The notes under the pieces: generated by a model
Databases searched by the model: none
What the model saw: only the letters and a program-made list of their open reading frames with translations
Told to the model about the DNA's origin: nothing
Origin: Tetrahymena elliotti 4EA
Lineage: Eukaryota > Ciliophora > Oligohymenophorea > Hymenostomatida > Tetrahymenidae
NCBI GenBank assembly: GCA_000231825.2
Contig: JH720308.1
Location: 62,001-126,000, forward strand
Reading direction: 5' to 3'
Length of the DNA stretch: 64,000 nt
Position numbers and translations under genes: made by a program
In this document: positions 1 through 12,867 of the stretch, one piece after another
Numbering within the stretch: position 1 is the first letter of the stretch
Layout of the letters: every line of letters begins with the position of its first letter

Positions 1-896
1 ACATGCCCCTTATTATTATCACTTTTTTCAATGCATTTAGCAGACATATCTTTATGCATATTATGAAAATCTTAGCTTTTAGTAGATATAACTTCAAAAT
101 TATCTAAAATTTCTTAGGTCTAGTCATCTTCCATTAGCTTAGTCTAGATTTTTGTGATATTATTAATTGTTAAATCTTAAGAAATATCCAATGTTCCCAT
201 TCTCTTTATTGTAGCTGGAATTTCTAAATTGCTAGAATATCGCTTATTATTTACTAAAACATGTAAAGGAAGTGGAGTATTTTGATTTGAGAATTCTTAA
301 ACAATAATCTTACTTCCTGGCTATATTTTACAATCTTACAAGCTCATATCATCAATAAGCAAAGCTTCTCCTTAATGAAGAAGCTCAAAATTTCTATCTT
401 GCAACTAAAATTGTTAAGATATTTTTTTTTTAATAGATTTGATGGTAGTGTTATTATCATATGGAATATTTAAGACATGATTTGAGTGAGGTAGTTCTAT
501 TTAGATAAATTCCATAGTTTCATCAACACTTAGTTCAATATAAATAGGAAGCAAATCCATAAATTAAATAATTTTTTAATTATAAAAGAATTTTTAAATA
601 TCTTTCATTTATGCAAACTTAAACGATTCTATCATGTAATCCTTGAGGTCTTCTATAATCTTAACTTCTAGGTTATATAAAGTCCATGTTTCTAATTATG
701 TATTATCAATCCTAATAATATAAGACAAATCTGGTTTTGTTATACATACTACTTAGAAGTCAATTTCTCTATTTAATTCCTAATACTTATATTCATTTAA
801 TATTAATGGTATTTCGTTTTTTGTACTTCTAATTTTGCCTAAATTCTCATCTTTCATTCCTAAAACTAAACCTTTTTTTGACTAACAACATCCCAT
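1..896 (-). CDS. Ubiquitin-like domain protein, probably N-myristoylated (3' end outside window)
   Basis: Read with TAA/TAG as Gln, the minus strand is open from an ATG at 896 to the window edge (298 codons, no TGA, no intron needed). The protein starts MGCC, a classic myristoylation (Gly2) plus palmitoylation (Cys3/4) start, which suggests anchoring to the cytosolic face of a membrane. Around residues 155-210 a stretch has the spacing of a ubiquitin-like fold: IKSIKKKISQQF, then ELLHQGEALLIDDMSL, then IQPGSKIIVQEF. These match the ubiquitin elements 'K..I...', 'L...G..L.D...L' and 'G..I.V'. The rest matches no family I know. It diverges from the plus-strand gene at 2687, with a 1.8 kb intergenic region between. 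The C-terminus lies beyond base 1. Confidence 0.7.
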
Positions 897-2686
897 GGTT
901 TAAAATTTTCAACTATCAAATAATATTTTAAGAGTTTTTTCCCTAAAAATCCACCAAATTATACACTTAAAACTAATTAATACTATTTTAGCTATATCAG
1001 TAGAGTATTTAATATATTCTATGCCAAAAAATTAAAATTTAGATGCGAAAACTAGCTATCTGATCTTTTATTTTGATGATAATTATAATTTTCTGCAATT
1101 ATTTTTACAAACTTAAAGGTTTTAAAGAACGCCTAAAACTTATCTTCAAATGAAATAGATCTTTTTAATTCTTAACAAGTGATCTATGGTATTAACTTTC
1201 GCTTAAATAATTAAATATGGTTTTAATAATTTTGAATTCGTTTAAGATATTTTCTTTTACTGTAATATTATTATAAGATATGATTAACTCTTTTGAATTT
1301 TTAAGTTAATCTAATTATTAAATTAAAGGATTACATTATTTCTTTACATACATACATTAACTTTAGATAAATTCCAATTAATCAGAAAAATTGAGATATT
1401 TTCATAATTTAGTTCTTACCTTAAAAGTACTAAAAACGATCTGCTTAAATTAAAAGAATTCAATATTAAGTATTTCCTAACTATTAAAAAGGTAAATTTA
1501 TTAATTTAATAATATTAAATCAGTCAATTGAAAATATTAAAGAAAAACCTCACCTAATCTATCTTTTTAAAATTACTCTGACAAATAAGTCAGAAATAAG
1601 TTTTGTTCAGGATTATTTGTCAAAAGACTTGTTCTCCTTTAATAATATTTTTAAATTATTTTTAAAAATAAAACAAATTAAAAGAATACAATTTTTTTTA
1701 TTTTTAATCAATTTTTAAAGTAAATATTTATCATTTATTTGAATCAATAAAGTAATATTTTTACAAATAAAACTTATTCAAAAATATTTATTTTTTAAAG
1801 AATTATTCAATAATTTTCATTCAAATGAACATATCTTATTCTAATCTGAAAAATCTCCTTTTTTGAATGATATTTATGTTTGTGCAATTTTTTGTAAATA
1901 TGAATTTACTGAAAAATATTTACTACTTTAAATTATTTTCTTAATTGCTTTTAATGTAATAATGATAAGGAAAAACCAATTAAAATAATAATTTTTCTTT
2001 AAAATATTAATGAAAAATATAAATTTTAGTTATTAATATGAGGAAATTAGAAATAAAATATTAAATACTAAGTAAGATGTAAAAAAATATGTATTAGATA
2101 TTCATTATTTTATGAGTTTTTGGTCTTTCAAGGCAAACTAAATACTAAGTGATTTGGAAGATTATTTCATGAAACTTCATAAAATTAATTAAAAAGATGA
2201 TAAGATAAGATAGAGTTTAGAAATAGAATTATAAAATAAAATGAAATGAAAAAATGAGAAAGTGAAATGAGTTATAGTTCATAGGTCAAATTATTCATAA
2301 GTTAATGTAAGCTGCAAAAAATGACTATTTCTTACAAATAAAATTAAGCTGATTCCTTTTTATTTCACATAATAAAATTTTTACTGTGTTTGTTTAATTT
2401 ATTTATCTCAAAATTTGATTTTATTTTTATTGATTGATATCATTAATAAAGATTAATAAAGAATATGACTGGTAGGTAATTGGTTAATTAATTGTCAAGA
2501 AAACTAAGTTGATTGAATCTTTTAATTTTTAATATTGCTAATTAGTCAATCATACATAACTTAGCTTATTTATTTATATATATGAAAACATAATATCTCA
2601 AATTAGAAAGCTGAGTTTATTATTTGATATTAATAAACAAATTGTTCCAAATTAAATTAAAATTTTTACTTTATTTATTTGAAAGC
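897..2686. other. Intergenic region between divergent genes
   Basis: About 1.8 kb of very AT-rich DNA, with long A and T runs and frequent TGA in all frames. It presumably holds the promoters of both flanking genes. I see no conserved element that I can name. Confidence 0.5.
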
Positions 2687-5600
2687 ATGGATTCTACATA
2701 CTAGTTTTCATCACTAAATACTTTAGCTTTCCCACTAAAGAGTTATGGGTTACCATCTTAACCTAATACTTATTAGGCAACGTAATTTTTCAAAAATATT
2801 TCATAGCCATCTTTTACTTCAGAAACTCAAATATTGATAAAAAAATACATATTTATTTAAAGGAATACATCAGGGACACCAAATTTAGATGATTAAGTGA
2901 AAGCTATTTCCAGCCAATATCAATTTTCTACTTCATATAAGCCTACAACATACTCAGGTCTTCCAGCAAGCATATCATAATAGCCAAATTAGAATACTTC
3001 TTCACAAGATTATAGCTCATCTTTTCTTAATTCAAATTTAACCTAAGGGGTTTATCAAACAACAATTGGAACTAATATGCTTTGTAATATTTTGATTTAG
3101 CTGTTAAAGATATTCTAAAATGAAATAATTTAATTTATATAAATATAGAATATTAGCAATTAGATTAAAAAAATGGAACTAGTTTAGACAATCAAAATAA
3201 ATATGGTAATAATTTTTACTTTTATTTAAAATTTTTGTGAACACATTTTATTTAAATTGAAATGTTTTTTAAATCTAAAAGGTCTAGGATAAATAAGCGG
3301 AGCAACAAACTAGACATATGGATTATTAGGAGGATAGTTATTTACCAATACAAATAATAGCATTAAAGATACAGGATATTAATAAAGCACTAGTTTCTAA
3401 CCTCTTTAGTAATTACCTTAAGGAAAGTAATTAGAAACCACAGATTCATTAAATGACTAATCGAAGGAGTAATTTAGATTGAAAGTAGATGAAATAATTA
3501 ACCAAGTCAAGAAAAATATGCAATAATAAACTTCTGGAGCTGATTCAAACAAACATTCAAGTTTAGTAACTGGAGAATAGCAAAAGTAAATCAATTAATA
3601 TGAGAATAATTTTAGTTTAGCTTAAAATAAAATGCAAAGCCCTATAAAATACTCTGAATTGTCCAGTGATTTAAATAAAATTAATAGTAGTTATAACTAG
3701 GTTTTAGGAGTTAATTATTTGAAAGTAGATTCTTCTCCTCTCTCAAACTTCAACACATATGACAAACTCAACAAAACATATAATAGTGTTTATCAAGCAA
3801 GTTAGCTAAGTTCATTAGTTCCTATCTAATTAGAGTAAAAAGGTAATAACTTTACGGCTTACAGTGATTAAGCAGGTAAAGAATAAAACCAGAATAATAA
3901 CTCTTCAGTTGGCTATAATTTTATTTCTCCTTAAGGAAATAATAATCAAATATTAAATAATTAATTGCTATAAACTAGTCCTTATTCACAGTTTTAAAAG
4001 TAGAATACATTTTCAGAATAATCATTAAATATGTAGAATTCTTATAAATAGTTATCTCCATTAAATCAAATACAATTATCTGATTCTTACAATTTAAAGT
4101 CTAATGTGGAAAATCAAAGTATTTTCAAAAACAATTACGACTTGAGTTCAAATCTTACTAAAAACTTAAATCCTTTATCATCAAGTTTTGATAAAAGCTC
4201 AAATAATTATCAATTATATGAAAATAAAAGTTTCATATCAAGCAACATAATTATTTAAGGGTCTGGAATTACTAATCCTATATCTCTAGCACAGAAGTAA
4301 AATGTAAATAGTGAAATTCCATCTGAGCTGCAAAGTATAAATTTAAAATAGTCCTTTACTGCAAATTAAATTCAAGATATCAATTTTTATAATAACCAAC
4401 CAGGATATTCTAGCAGCTAACAGCCTTCATATCTTGCAAAATAATATTCTGTTGAAAAAATTGGTATTTATGGGAATGTTGAAGAATCTAAAAATTAATA
4501 GTTATAAAGTTATGATTAAATGAAATAATCATAAACATAATCTGAAAAAAAATATTCTTCTTAACAAGGTTCACCTAAATAAAGTATATTTTCAAATTTG
4601 AATTCATAGAATGTTAATTCTCAAAGCGATTAATAGATCACAAAAAATCAATAAAATTTCTCAGATGTAAAAGATGATGATACCTTAAACTAATTATCTC
4701 AGCAGAATAAGTAAATTTTTTCTTCAAAATAAATAATTCTTTAAAAAAATGTAAATTTTTTAAACCACTTTTAAAGCACATTTGAAACTCTACAAAACGA
4801 AACATAAAACATAGAGGGTTAGAATGAGTAAGTGAAAAAATCTAAAAATAAATAATAAAGACCTAGCTAGTCGAATTCACCTTCTAAAGAATCTATTTCA
4901 AAATCACACTAAAATTCATAATAAAATTCTCCTAAATCTAATATTTCAAATAAATAAAATGGTTTATCTGGAGATAAAAAAGATGAAGTACTTAACGAAG
5001 AGTAATTAGACTTAAACTAATGGCTTGACCCAGCATTTTAGGATTTTATTAAGAAAAATTTCTCTAAAGATTAAAAAAAGAGACTTATTTTATAGCTAGA
5101 AAAGTAAATTTCTTGTGATGGAGAGGAATTGCTAGAAGATTAAGAAGAATGTAAGTAGAGTCCATAATCTAAATCAAACAAAGTTAAAAAAACACAAAAA
5201 ATATCTTAGAATTCTAGATCTCCTAAAGGGTCTCCCTCTTAGTCTCAAAATGATAAGAAAACTTTAAATTTATATGAAAGGTATAATAAATTGAAGCAAC
5301 AAAAGGTGAAAAGTGATGTAAAATAACATAATTAAAATCCCCACGTAATTGATATTAAGAACGAGGAATAACAGTTAGAATATATTTAATTCAGTTAAAG
5401 GTGTAAGGCAGAATTGGAAAAGCAATAAAAAATTTAAAAACATAAACAAGTTAAGTCAGGTTTGCTTTAAGAAAATGCAAATGAGAGTTTAAATCATGTT
5501 GCTGATTTTATACATAAGCCAAATATTATCTAATCAATGGAAAGCCTTGAGTCAAATGAAAACATTATAATGACAAAAGAAAGCAAACTACTTTTACAAG

Positions 5601-8600
5601 AAATTTATAATGAAGTGTAGAATGCTCTTAAGAAATATGATTATATTATCTAAGAGAATTAAAAGAATCGAAAAAATTAAGATTAAGCAAGAGCCAATCA
5701 ATAGAGTGATAGCAATTCAGATATTCTATAGAATGGAAACACTGCTCAATCGTTAAATACTAACAATTCGCAGATGAGATTTGAAACTTTAAATCAAGAA
5801 TAAGATGATTAAAGTTAAAAATAATATAAAAAAGTTGTTACTAATAAAATTTATTACTAAAGTAAAACACCACAAAATTTTAGTAGGAAAAACTTGAACT
5901 AAACAAGCAAATCTAGCTTATCCAGTGTAATTAGAGCTGATAATAAAAGTCTATCTGTCAATGCAAATTAACATAGCGACTCTCACAGTACTATATTAAC
6001 ATCACCTATCCCAAACCAAGAAAATTCTCCTACTAAAGATGATAAAGCAAAAGCCAATAGAAGAATTGTAACTAATTTTGAAGGATAAAGAATATCAAAA
6101 ATGGAAGAAGATGAAGCAGAGAATGCTTTTAATAGTCGTAAATAAGAAATCATTAAGGTTCTTTAACACCATAGTAAACAAAGAAAGAATAGTATCTAGT
6201 AGAAACCAATGAATCACTCAATTTCAAAAGGTAGTAACCTCTCTTCTCATGTAAGAACCCCCAGCAATAGTATGTCTTCACGAAACATCCAAATTATTCA
6301 AAATTAAAACAACGAATATGACTTAAATAATTCTACAGCTTCTGGAAATAAATAAAAATCTAATTTCCTTTTAAATAAATTTTTATCTCCTAAAAATAAC
6401 CAGAGTAAAACTAAAATCTAACAAGAAGTAGGGTCTCCTTTACAATCAATAAAAGCTTCTCTTTTCATAACTAAAGATAATAATTCTACTAAAAGTAGTT
6501 AATTTATTGAAAAGAAATCATAGTAACTTACAGAATAATCAAATGACATTTAAGTAAAGAGAGACAATGAGTAAAATTAATATTTTTAATTTATTTTAAA
6601 TTAAATTTTTATTTATTATTAGGAAAAAATAGAGCATTTAAGAAGATAAGGCTAAATAAAAAGCAACAGATGTAGCAACAGTTAATTCTATTATTTCTGA
6701 GTCTATTGTGCCATAAGAAAGAGTGAAAAAAGCAGCAAAAGGAAATGATGAAAGCAAATAGAAAAACAGAAAAAAAAGTATTTTACAAATAAATTTACTG
6801 GAAAAAGAAGCTTTTGAAATTAATATTGCAGATTTAGATAAAAAGAAAAAGTAAGTTATCAAGGAAAAGAAGGAGAAAATTGAAAAAATATATAATTAAG
6901 CCCAGTAATCCATAAGCATCAATGAGAAATAAATTTAGTAAAAAAAATAAAATTTGGAGTAGACTACCAGCGAGAAAAATATTTAATTGAGCCAATTAGA
7001 AGATGAAGGTGTAGCCAATTCAAATAGCTAAAGATAATTTTATTAGAATTAAATTTTAAGCAATAAACTAATAGAGGAGAATGAGAATAATTAAAATAAC
7101 TAAGATCCAGAGAGGCTTATTAAGAGAAGTAACAGTGCATCTTATAACTTTTTACATTAAAAAAAGCTTGCTATCTTAAACGATATTGAAGATCTAAATA
7201 AAATGATTGAACAAGAAAATCAAAATTAAGAAGAAGTTTAAGCATTTGATTAACTTTAGGATTAATAAATTCCTTAAATTTACAATGAAGAAAAGCAATC
7301 CTACAACAAGCAGTATTAAGAATAATAAAAAAAAGCAGGAAGCAGACAAAGTAGCAAACACCAAAGCTAGCCTTTTTCAAGAAAAAGTTCCACTTATCAT
7401 TAATAATAACAAGAAAATTAATATCCTAAACTTGCAGGTTTTACTTAAACTAAAAGTGTTACTGAGTTCTACAATGATAATCCATCATAAACCAAGCTAG
7501 TGGCCCCACCTATTCCATTAACCAAAATAAAAGATCAGTAAAATTTCATTTAATTTATTTCTTTTTTTAAAATCAAAAAAAAAAAAATTTAGGGATTCAT
7601 CAGATGTGTAAAGTTTTTAGGGAAGCAATAACGACTAAGAAAGAGATACAAACTTCTAACTTAATAAAGAAAAATTTTTGCAATAGCTCAAGTAATAAAA
7701 TAATCAACCCGCTGTTTATAAGGAAGTAAAAAGAGTTAACAGCTAACATGCTCTTTAAAATAGAGAACCTATTTAATAACTTGACAGACACGGCTATGGA
7801 ATGCTTAAGAAGAAAGAAAACTAGTAAAAAGAAAATAATTAAGCTAACAGTGCAACTAAATTTTATTCAAGGAATTAAAGAGATAATATTTATCAAAGCT
7901 AAGAAGAAGTTGATAAAGAAGAAGAAGTTCATCAAATAAACATATATCGTTCTCTTAGTCCAAACAGATATCAGCAATCTAAGTAATTACTTTCTAAAAA
8001 AATTGAAACATTATTCAAGTTAAATTTTTTAACAATTTTTTTTCAATAAAGCTCCTAAACGAACTTCCATGAAAGAAATAAAAAATGGCTAGAAGATAAA
8101 AAGAATAAGATAGAAGAAACATAAAAGAACCATAATTATAAATAGATGAAAGAGTGTACTTTCAAGCCATAGACTAATAAATAATTCATGAAATATAATC
8201 CTTATATTCACAAAGATTAGATAAAGTCATATAAAAGTGGTAGCAATGGATAAAATAATAAATCATATAAGGCTAATGTTAGTCCAAGAAACTAAGTTCC
8301 TAACATACAAAATAAAAACTAGCATGATCTTTAATAATAAGCTCAATAAGAAAATTACAAACAACTAAATACTCAGTCTTCAAGAAACAAAAAAGATTCA
8401 GAAGATCTTTAAAGATTGGTAAAATTTTCTTTATTTGAATTACTAATTTTTATCAAATATTTCTAAATCTTTTATTTATCATTTTTTTAACAAATAATTT
8501 AGCAAGGTCTTTAATCACCTATAGTGCAAAGATATAGTGAAGTAGAGTTTTGGTCATAGTCTGATGCTAGTGTATTTAAAGCTATAAATGATATAGATAC

Positions 8601-8887
8601 GTAAAAAACAAATTTTATTGATTGAGAAAAATTATTTATTTATTTTAATAGTTCTTATTAAAATGAATTGAAGAAAGAAATTAATGATGTTCTAGATATA
8701 ATTTAAGGTTTTTAAAATAATGTCAATGAAAAAGTAGTCTCTAATAACAAATAATCTGCTAATAAAAAAAGTAAAGGTAAAAAATTAATTTTTTAAATCT
8801 TGGTTTGTTTAAACTTTTTTTAACAATCTAGGAGGCTCTAAAGATCTAACAAGTAAATTGATTAATACTCAAAAATTTAAGATATGA
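2687..8887 (+). CDS. Large Gln/Asn/Ser/Lys-rich low-complexity protein with a 'CTFKP' motif
   Basis: ATG at 2687, TGA at 8885-8887. The introns I infer are 3084-3281 (198 nt), 6571-6622, 7538-7592, 8419-8502, 8601-8651 and 8777-8831, all GT...AG. Removing them leaves 5,706 nt, or 1,901 residues. A further 33-nt candidate (8019-8051) is in frame whether kept or removed. The protein has no signal peptide or membrane span. It is polar and repetitive, rich in Gln, Asn, Ser and Lys, with charged helical stretches in the second half (for example around 6640-6900). Near 8080-8170 it reads WLEDKKNKIEE...MKECTFKPQTNK. Short 'CTF.P' motifs of this kind recur in cytoskeletal, basal-body and centrosomal proteins of ciliates and other protists. 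That is an inference from a short motif. Function is otherwise unknown. Confidence 0.72.
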
Positions 8888-9890
8888 CGATGAATAGCTC
8901 ATTAGGTAAAGATTAAATAGAAAGAAATAGACACCAATGATATTAAATAGAGATAAAAGTGATCATTTAACTAACTAATTAAATTAAAACAAAAAATATA
9001 TACTAAAAAGATTGAAATAATTTATTTATGAATAAGATTTATATAATAATTTTTATCATTAATTTATCCTTCTTCTCTTGTTCAATATTCTTTAAAAGTT
9101 AATTTTATACACCTTTTTTTACCATTTATTTTAATTATAAAAGAAAAAATCTATTTAATTTACAAAATACTCTCTCTCTGAAACAAACACTCTTTTTCTT
9201 TTCTTCCAATTATTTTAATTATGCTTAACTTCTTTTTTGAGGAGTTACTTGTTTAAAAACCAAATAATAATTTATTTATTGTAAACCTCATAGTTACTAG
9301 TTACTGGATAATTTGATTGTAAATTTTATGGTATTTTTTTGACCGATTTAGATTTTATTTATGTAAACACGATTTAATTAGAATAACTAAAAAATAATTA
9401 ATATAATAAGAAAATTCAATTAAAATATTTACAAAATTGATTAGTGTTGTATTAATTTCATGAAAAGCAAATCGGATGATCTGATTTAATTATTTCATTT
9501 TTTTTTGAAAAGATTCATTGATTTATAATCAAATTATTGATATCTATGATCACATATTTATGTGTGTAAATTTTGGAGTAATTTAGTAATTCCAGTCTTT
9601 TTTTGATTTGAATTGTTAGAAAAAATAATCTTGAGGAAGAAGAAATTAAACTACAAAAATAAATAAGAAAAATACATAAAAACGATTGAAATAATTTATT
9701 TTAAGAAACAATATTCTATTTTTGATACTTAATTTAGATTGAATAACTTTTAACTATTTTTTTTATTATTATTATTAATTAATTATATTTGTTTTATTTG
9801 TCTTTGTGCTAACTAAACCAAATAATATTCTTATAAGATTTAATGGTTAGTCAAAGAATTAATTTGTTATTATTATATGTATAGTTTACA
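8888..9890. other. Intergenic region between convergent gene ends
   Basis: One kilobase of AT-rich sequence between the 3' ends of two convergent genes. A short segment recurs in it near 9015 and 9685 (GATTGAAATAATTTATTT). No gene is seen. Confidence 0.5.
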
Positions 9891-12867
9891 TCATAGTTAA
9901 TCTTGTGGTAGTAAATTTTGTAGTATTATTTTATTATTTTAATAAGAGTTACTATTTAATTAAGCCAATATCATGCTCTATCCAAAATTATTCTCTGTGG
10001 TAATAGATATTTGATTATCGTAAGATTTTTATGGTGACTGACTTAGTCTTTTGATGAATTTCAAATTATTTTACAATACGATTTATGAGTCATGCTTTTA
10101 ATCGCATAACTCAAGATTTCCTTCTAATTCAAACACTTAATTTTAGCTTTCTTTGAATCTTTTCATATTGAATGGGGAAAAATTAGAAAAATCTGTCATT
10201 GAAGATTGAAAACTCATCTTTTTGTTTCTTTAATATTGATTATCTTATCCTGTAATATTTCCATTTGTGCTTTATAGATCTGATTACATGAAATTTAATG
10301 TTAGTTAATCTCCAGTAAAGGAACTTCTTTTGTCATTGTTTGGATTATTATTAAAGTTTTCATCATCTTCTGCTTCCACTTCTTCTATGTCATATTGAGT
10401 GTTCAAATTATTTTTGTTAGCATTTTTATTGAATTCTGTAATTTAGGTAATTGATCTATTTTGCTCTTTTTTTTATTAGATGGTAGGGCTCGCCAAGAAT
10501 GATTTTTAATTAGGGAGAGTCTACTAAGTCTAGTTATTCTGGCTTAAAAGATATGGGCTTGTTATTTATGTTTATGTTAAACCTTCTATTGATTACTTTC
10601 TTTACGGGTTTATTGAGAGATTTCTATTTCTACTAGGTTTATATACAATAATATTACTAAAAGTATTATTATCGTGAAAAAAGGTATTTCTTTTTTTATA
10701 TTCATATTGGGTTTCATTAGAATCCACTTGCTAGCTGTTTTAGATAAATACTTTTGCCATATCAATCATTTTCTCTTCAAATTTATCATTTGAGATACCT
10801 CTTTTATTATTTTTTAAATCCTCAAGTTTATGTTCACGTCTACACATAGGGCAAAATTCTTTGTTAATAAACCATTCATCAAAACACTCTATGTGTAGTA
10901 CGTGATAGCAAATGCTGACACGAACTTTTTCTGTGCTTTCAATATTTAAATGGCAAACGAGGCATATAAAAGGTTCTGTTAACTCTCTCTTTTATTCTCG
11001 AAGCATATTTTTAGCAGACTCCCAATGCTATGAAGGAAGATACTTTTCTAGAGTTTTTTTATCTATTTTTTTTTTATCAACTTTTTTTTAGCTTTCGGAC
11101 TATTCTAAATGGCTTATTTCTATGATAGGCTACTCAAAGCTCTAAGAAATGTCATTTGAAGTCCTCTTTTTACAGTATTAAAAGCATATAAAAACTAAAG
11201 TAAAGGTGACTAAGAAGGAGCAAACTATTGAAATAATTGTAATTACATCATCAGAATCAACAGAACTATCGCTCTAATCTTGAAATAATTCAAATTTATA
11301 AAAGACTTCTTGGTCATCTGATTAATTTTTTAAAATCAGTCCTATTGAAATTATCTATCCAGCAGTTAAATTTATTGGTTAATCCGTAAGGACATACTCT
11401 TAAATTTATTGAATGCGAGTTGTACCTAAACAGAGAGTGTTGTTAAAATTAATTTTAGTAGGAAGGACTGCTTATTAAGAAGTATTGCCAACTTAGAATA
11501 CATTTTAGAAGAGAATACAAGTTGATCCCTCTTGACTGCTAACTTGTAGAGTAACCTTTAATTTCTGCAAAGTCATAAGATTGTCAATCTTGATATAAGC
11601 ATAACTGATAACATTAGGTTTTAATATCATTTAATTGAGCTATGATTATGAAATATCAACCTTTTAAGCTCTTTAAGAACAATCTTCATCAATTTAGTAT
11701 TGTAAACACCTTATGAAAAATGAAATAAAAAAATTTAAATTGAGTGTTTAATTGACTTAACTATTTATTTGATTAAATATTAAATAAGTAAATACTTAAG
11801 CTAGAACAAAAAAAATTTGTTTTCTTATTGTTAATGGATTATTTGATGATAATTTAATTAATGTATGAATTATTCGATGGTCATATTAAATTCTTTTATG
11901 AGTAAAAATATGATAATCCACTAATTTATAATTTATTCTTTTGTAACAAAATTATCTTACACTTTTTACAAAAAAATTGAAAAATATCAATTTATACATG
12001 CTCTTTTGGTATCTTTTTTTATTTGCTATTTTTATTGGTTCTTATTTAAACTTAATTGCCTTGCGCTATGAGAGAAGAAATTGAAAAAGATCAAATAGTT
12101 AAGCAATAAATAGTTAAGCTTTTAAGATTTAAAAAATTTTACATGCATTTCCCTTAGATGCACTGTCCTTAATTAAAGCAGCCAAAAGGACAAGGTTTAG
12201 AGCTGCTTTAACTAATTATTCTAAAAGTGAATTAATATTTAAGCTGGGATGGCCTAAATTATTAATCTAATAGAAGAGTAATGAATAAATTATTGCTAGA
12301 TTCTTATTCTTGTATTATAAGCAAATAAAATCTATTTTTATTCTAGTAGTATCCGTTCGAATCAAAAAATTAAGCTTTGATAAGATTTTCGTTTTTGTTA
12401 TTTTTGTAATAATAAGGAGCTTTATCAATATTAGCTAATAATTTAGGAGTGTCCAAATCATTAAATATTAGAAAGTCTTGGCTATTGTCAAATTCAACTT
12501 CAATGTAGGTGTATTTATTTTGAGAATAATCCTAGATTAAGAAAGTTGCATTTTAGACATCAAATCCAAATTTATATGTATAGCCAACCTTTAATTCTAT
12601 ATTTTTATTATCATAATCTATATAGCCATTATTAGAATAGTCATTAGTAGATAGACTTCTTCTCCAATTTTAGTTTACATTATCAATTAATACATTAGGA
12701 TTTCTGTCAAAAATAACATCTGTTTTCTTTCCTTATATAATTTCTCCCTCTTGCAATAACTCACAATTTACTTAAAAACTGCAGCGGGATATAATAATAA
12801 AAAAAATAAGAGTTGCAGAGATCTGCTAAAAGGTATACTAACCTTTTATTTATCTTATTTAAATCAT
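9891..12867 (-). CDS. EGF-like / transmembrane / RING-H2 protein (probable membrane E3 ubiquitin ligase)
   Basis: Two exons: 12867-12143 and 11709-9891, with a 433-nt intron (11710-12142). Total 2,544 nt, 847 residues, ending at TGA 9893-9891. It begins with a hydrophobic signal segment (ATLIFFIIISRC, residues 19-30). Joining the exons completes an EGF-like module across the splice: CPFGCFNQGQCIQGKC from exon 1, then MCLQYQIDEDCS from exon 2. A second extracellular stretch follows, then one membrane span (ITIISIVCSFLVTFTLVFIC). After it comes a cytosolic RING-H2: C-x2-C (CLVC), the C-H-H-C core (CYHVLHIEC) and the CPMC pair. The tail is Gln/Asn-rich and disordered. RING-H2 proteins of this layout are usually E2-binding ubiquitin ligases of the endomembrane system. 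The ligase activity is inferred, while the domains are seen. Confidence 0.85.

Noticed and set aside
9000..9710. Short direct repeat GATTGAAATAATTTATTT in the spacer
   Set aside because: Only two copies about 670 nt apart in AT-rich DNA. Likely chance or minor duplication.
12350..12365. tRNA T-loop-like GTTCGAATC
   Set aside because: Lies inside exon 1 of the EGF/RING gene on the opposite strand and no cloverleaf can be built around it.
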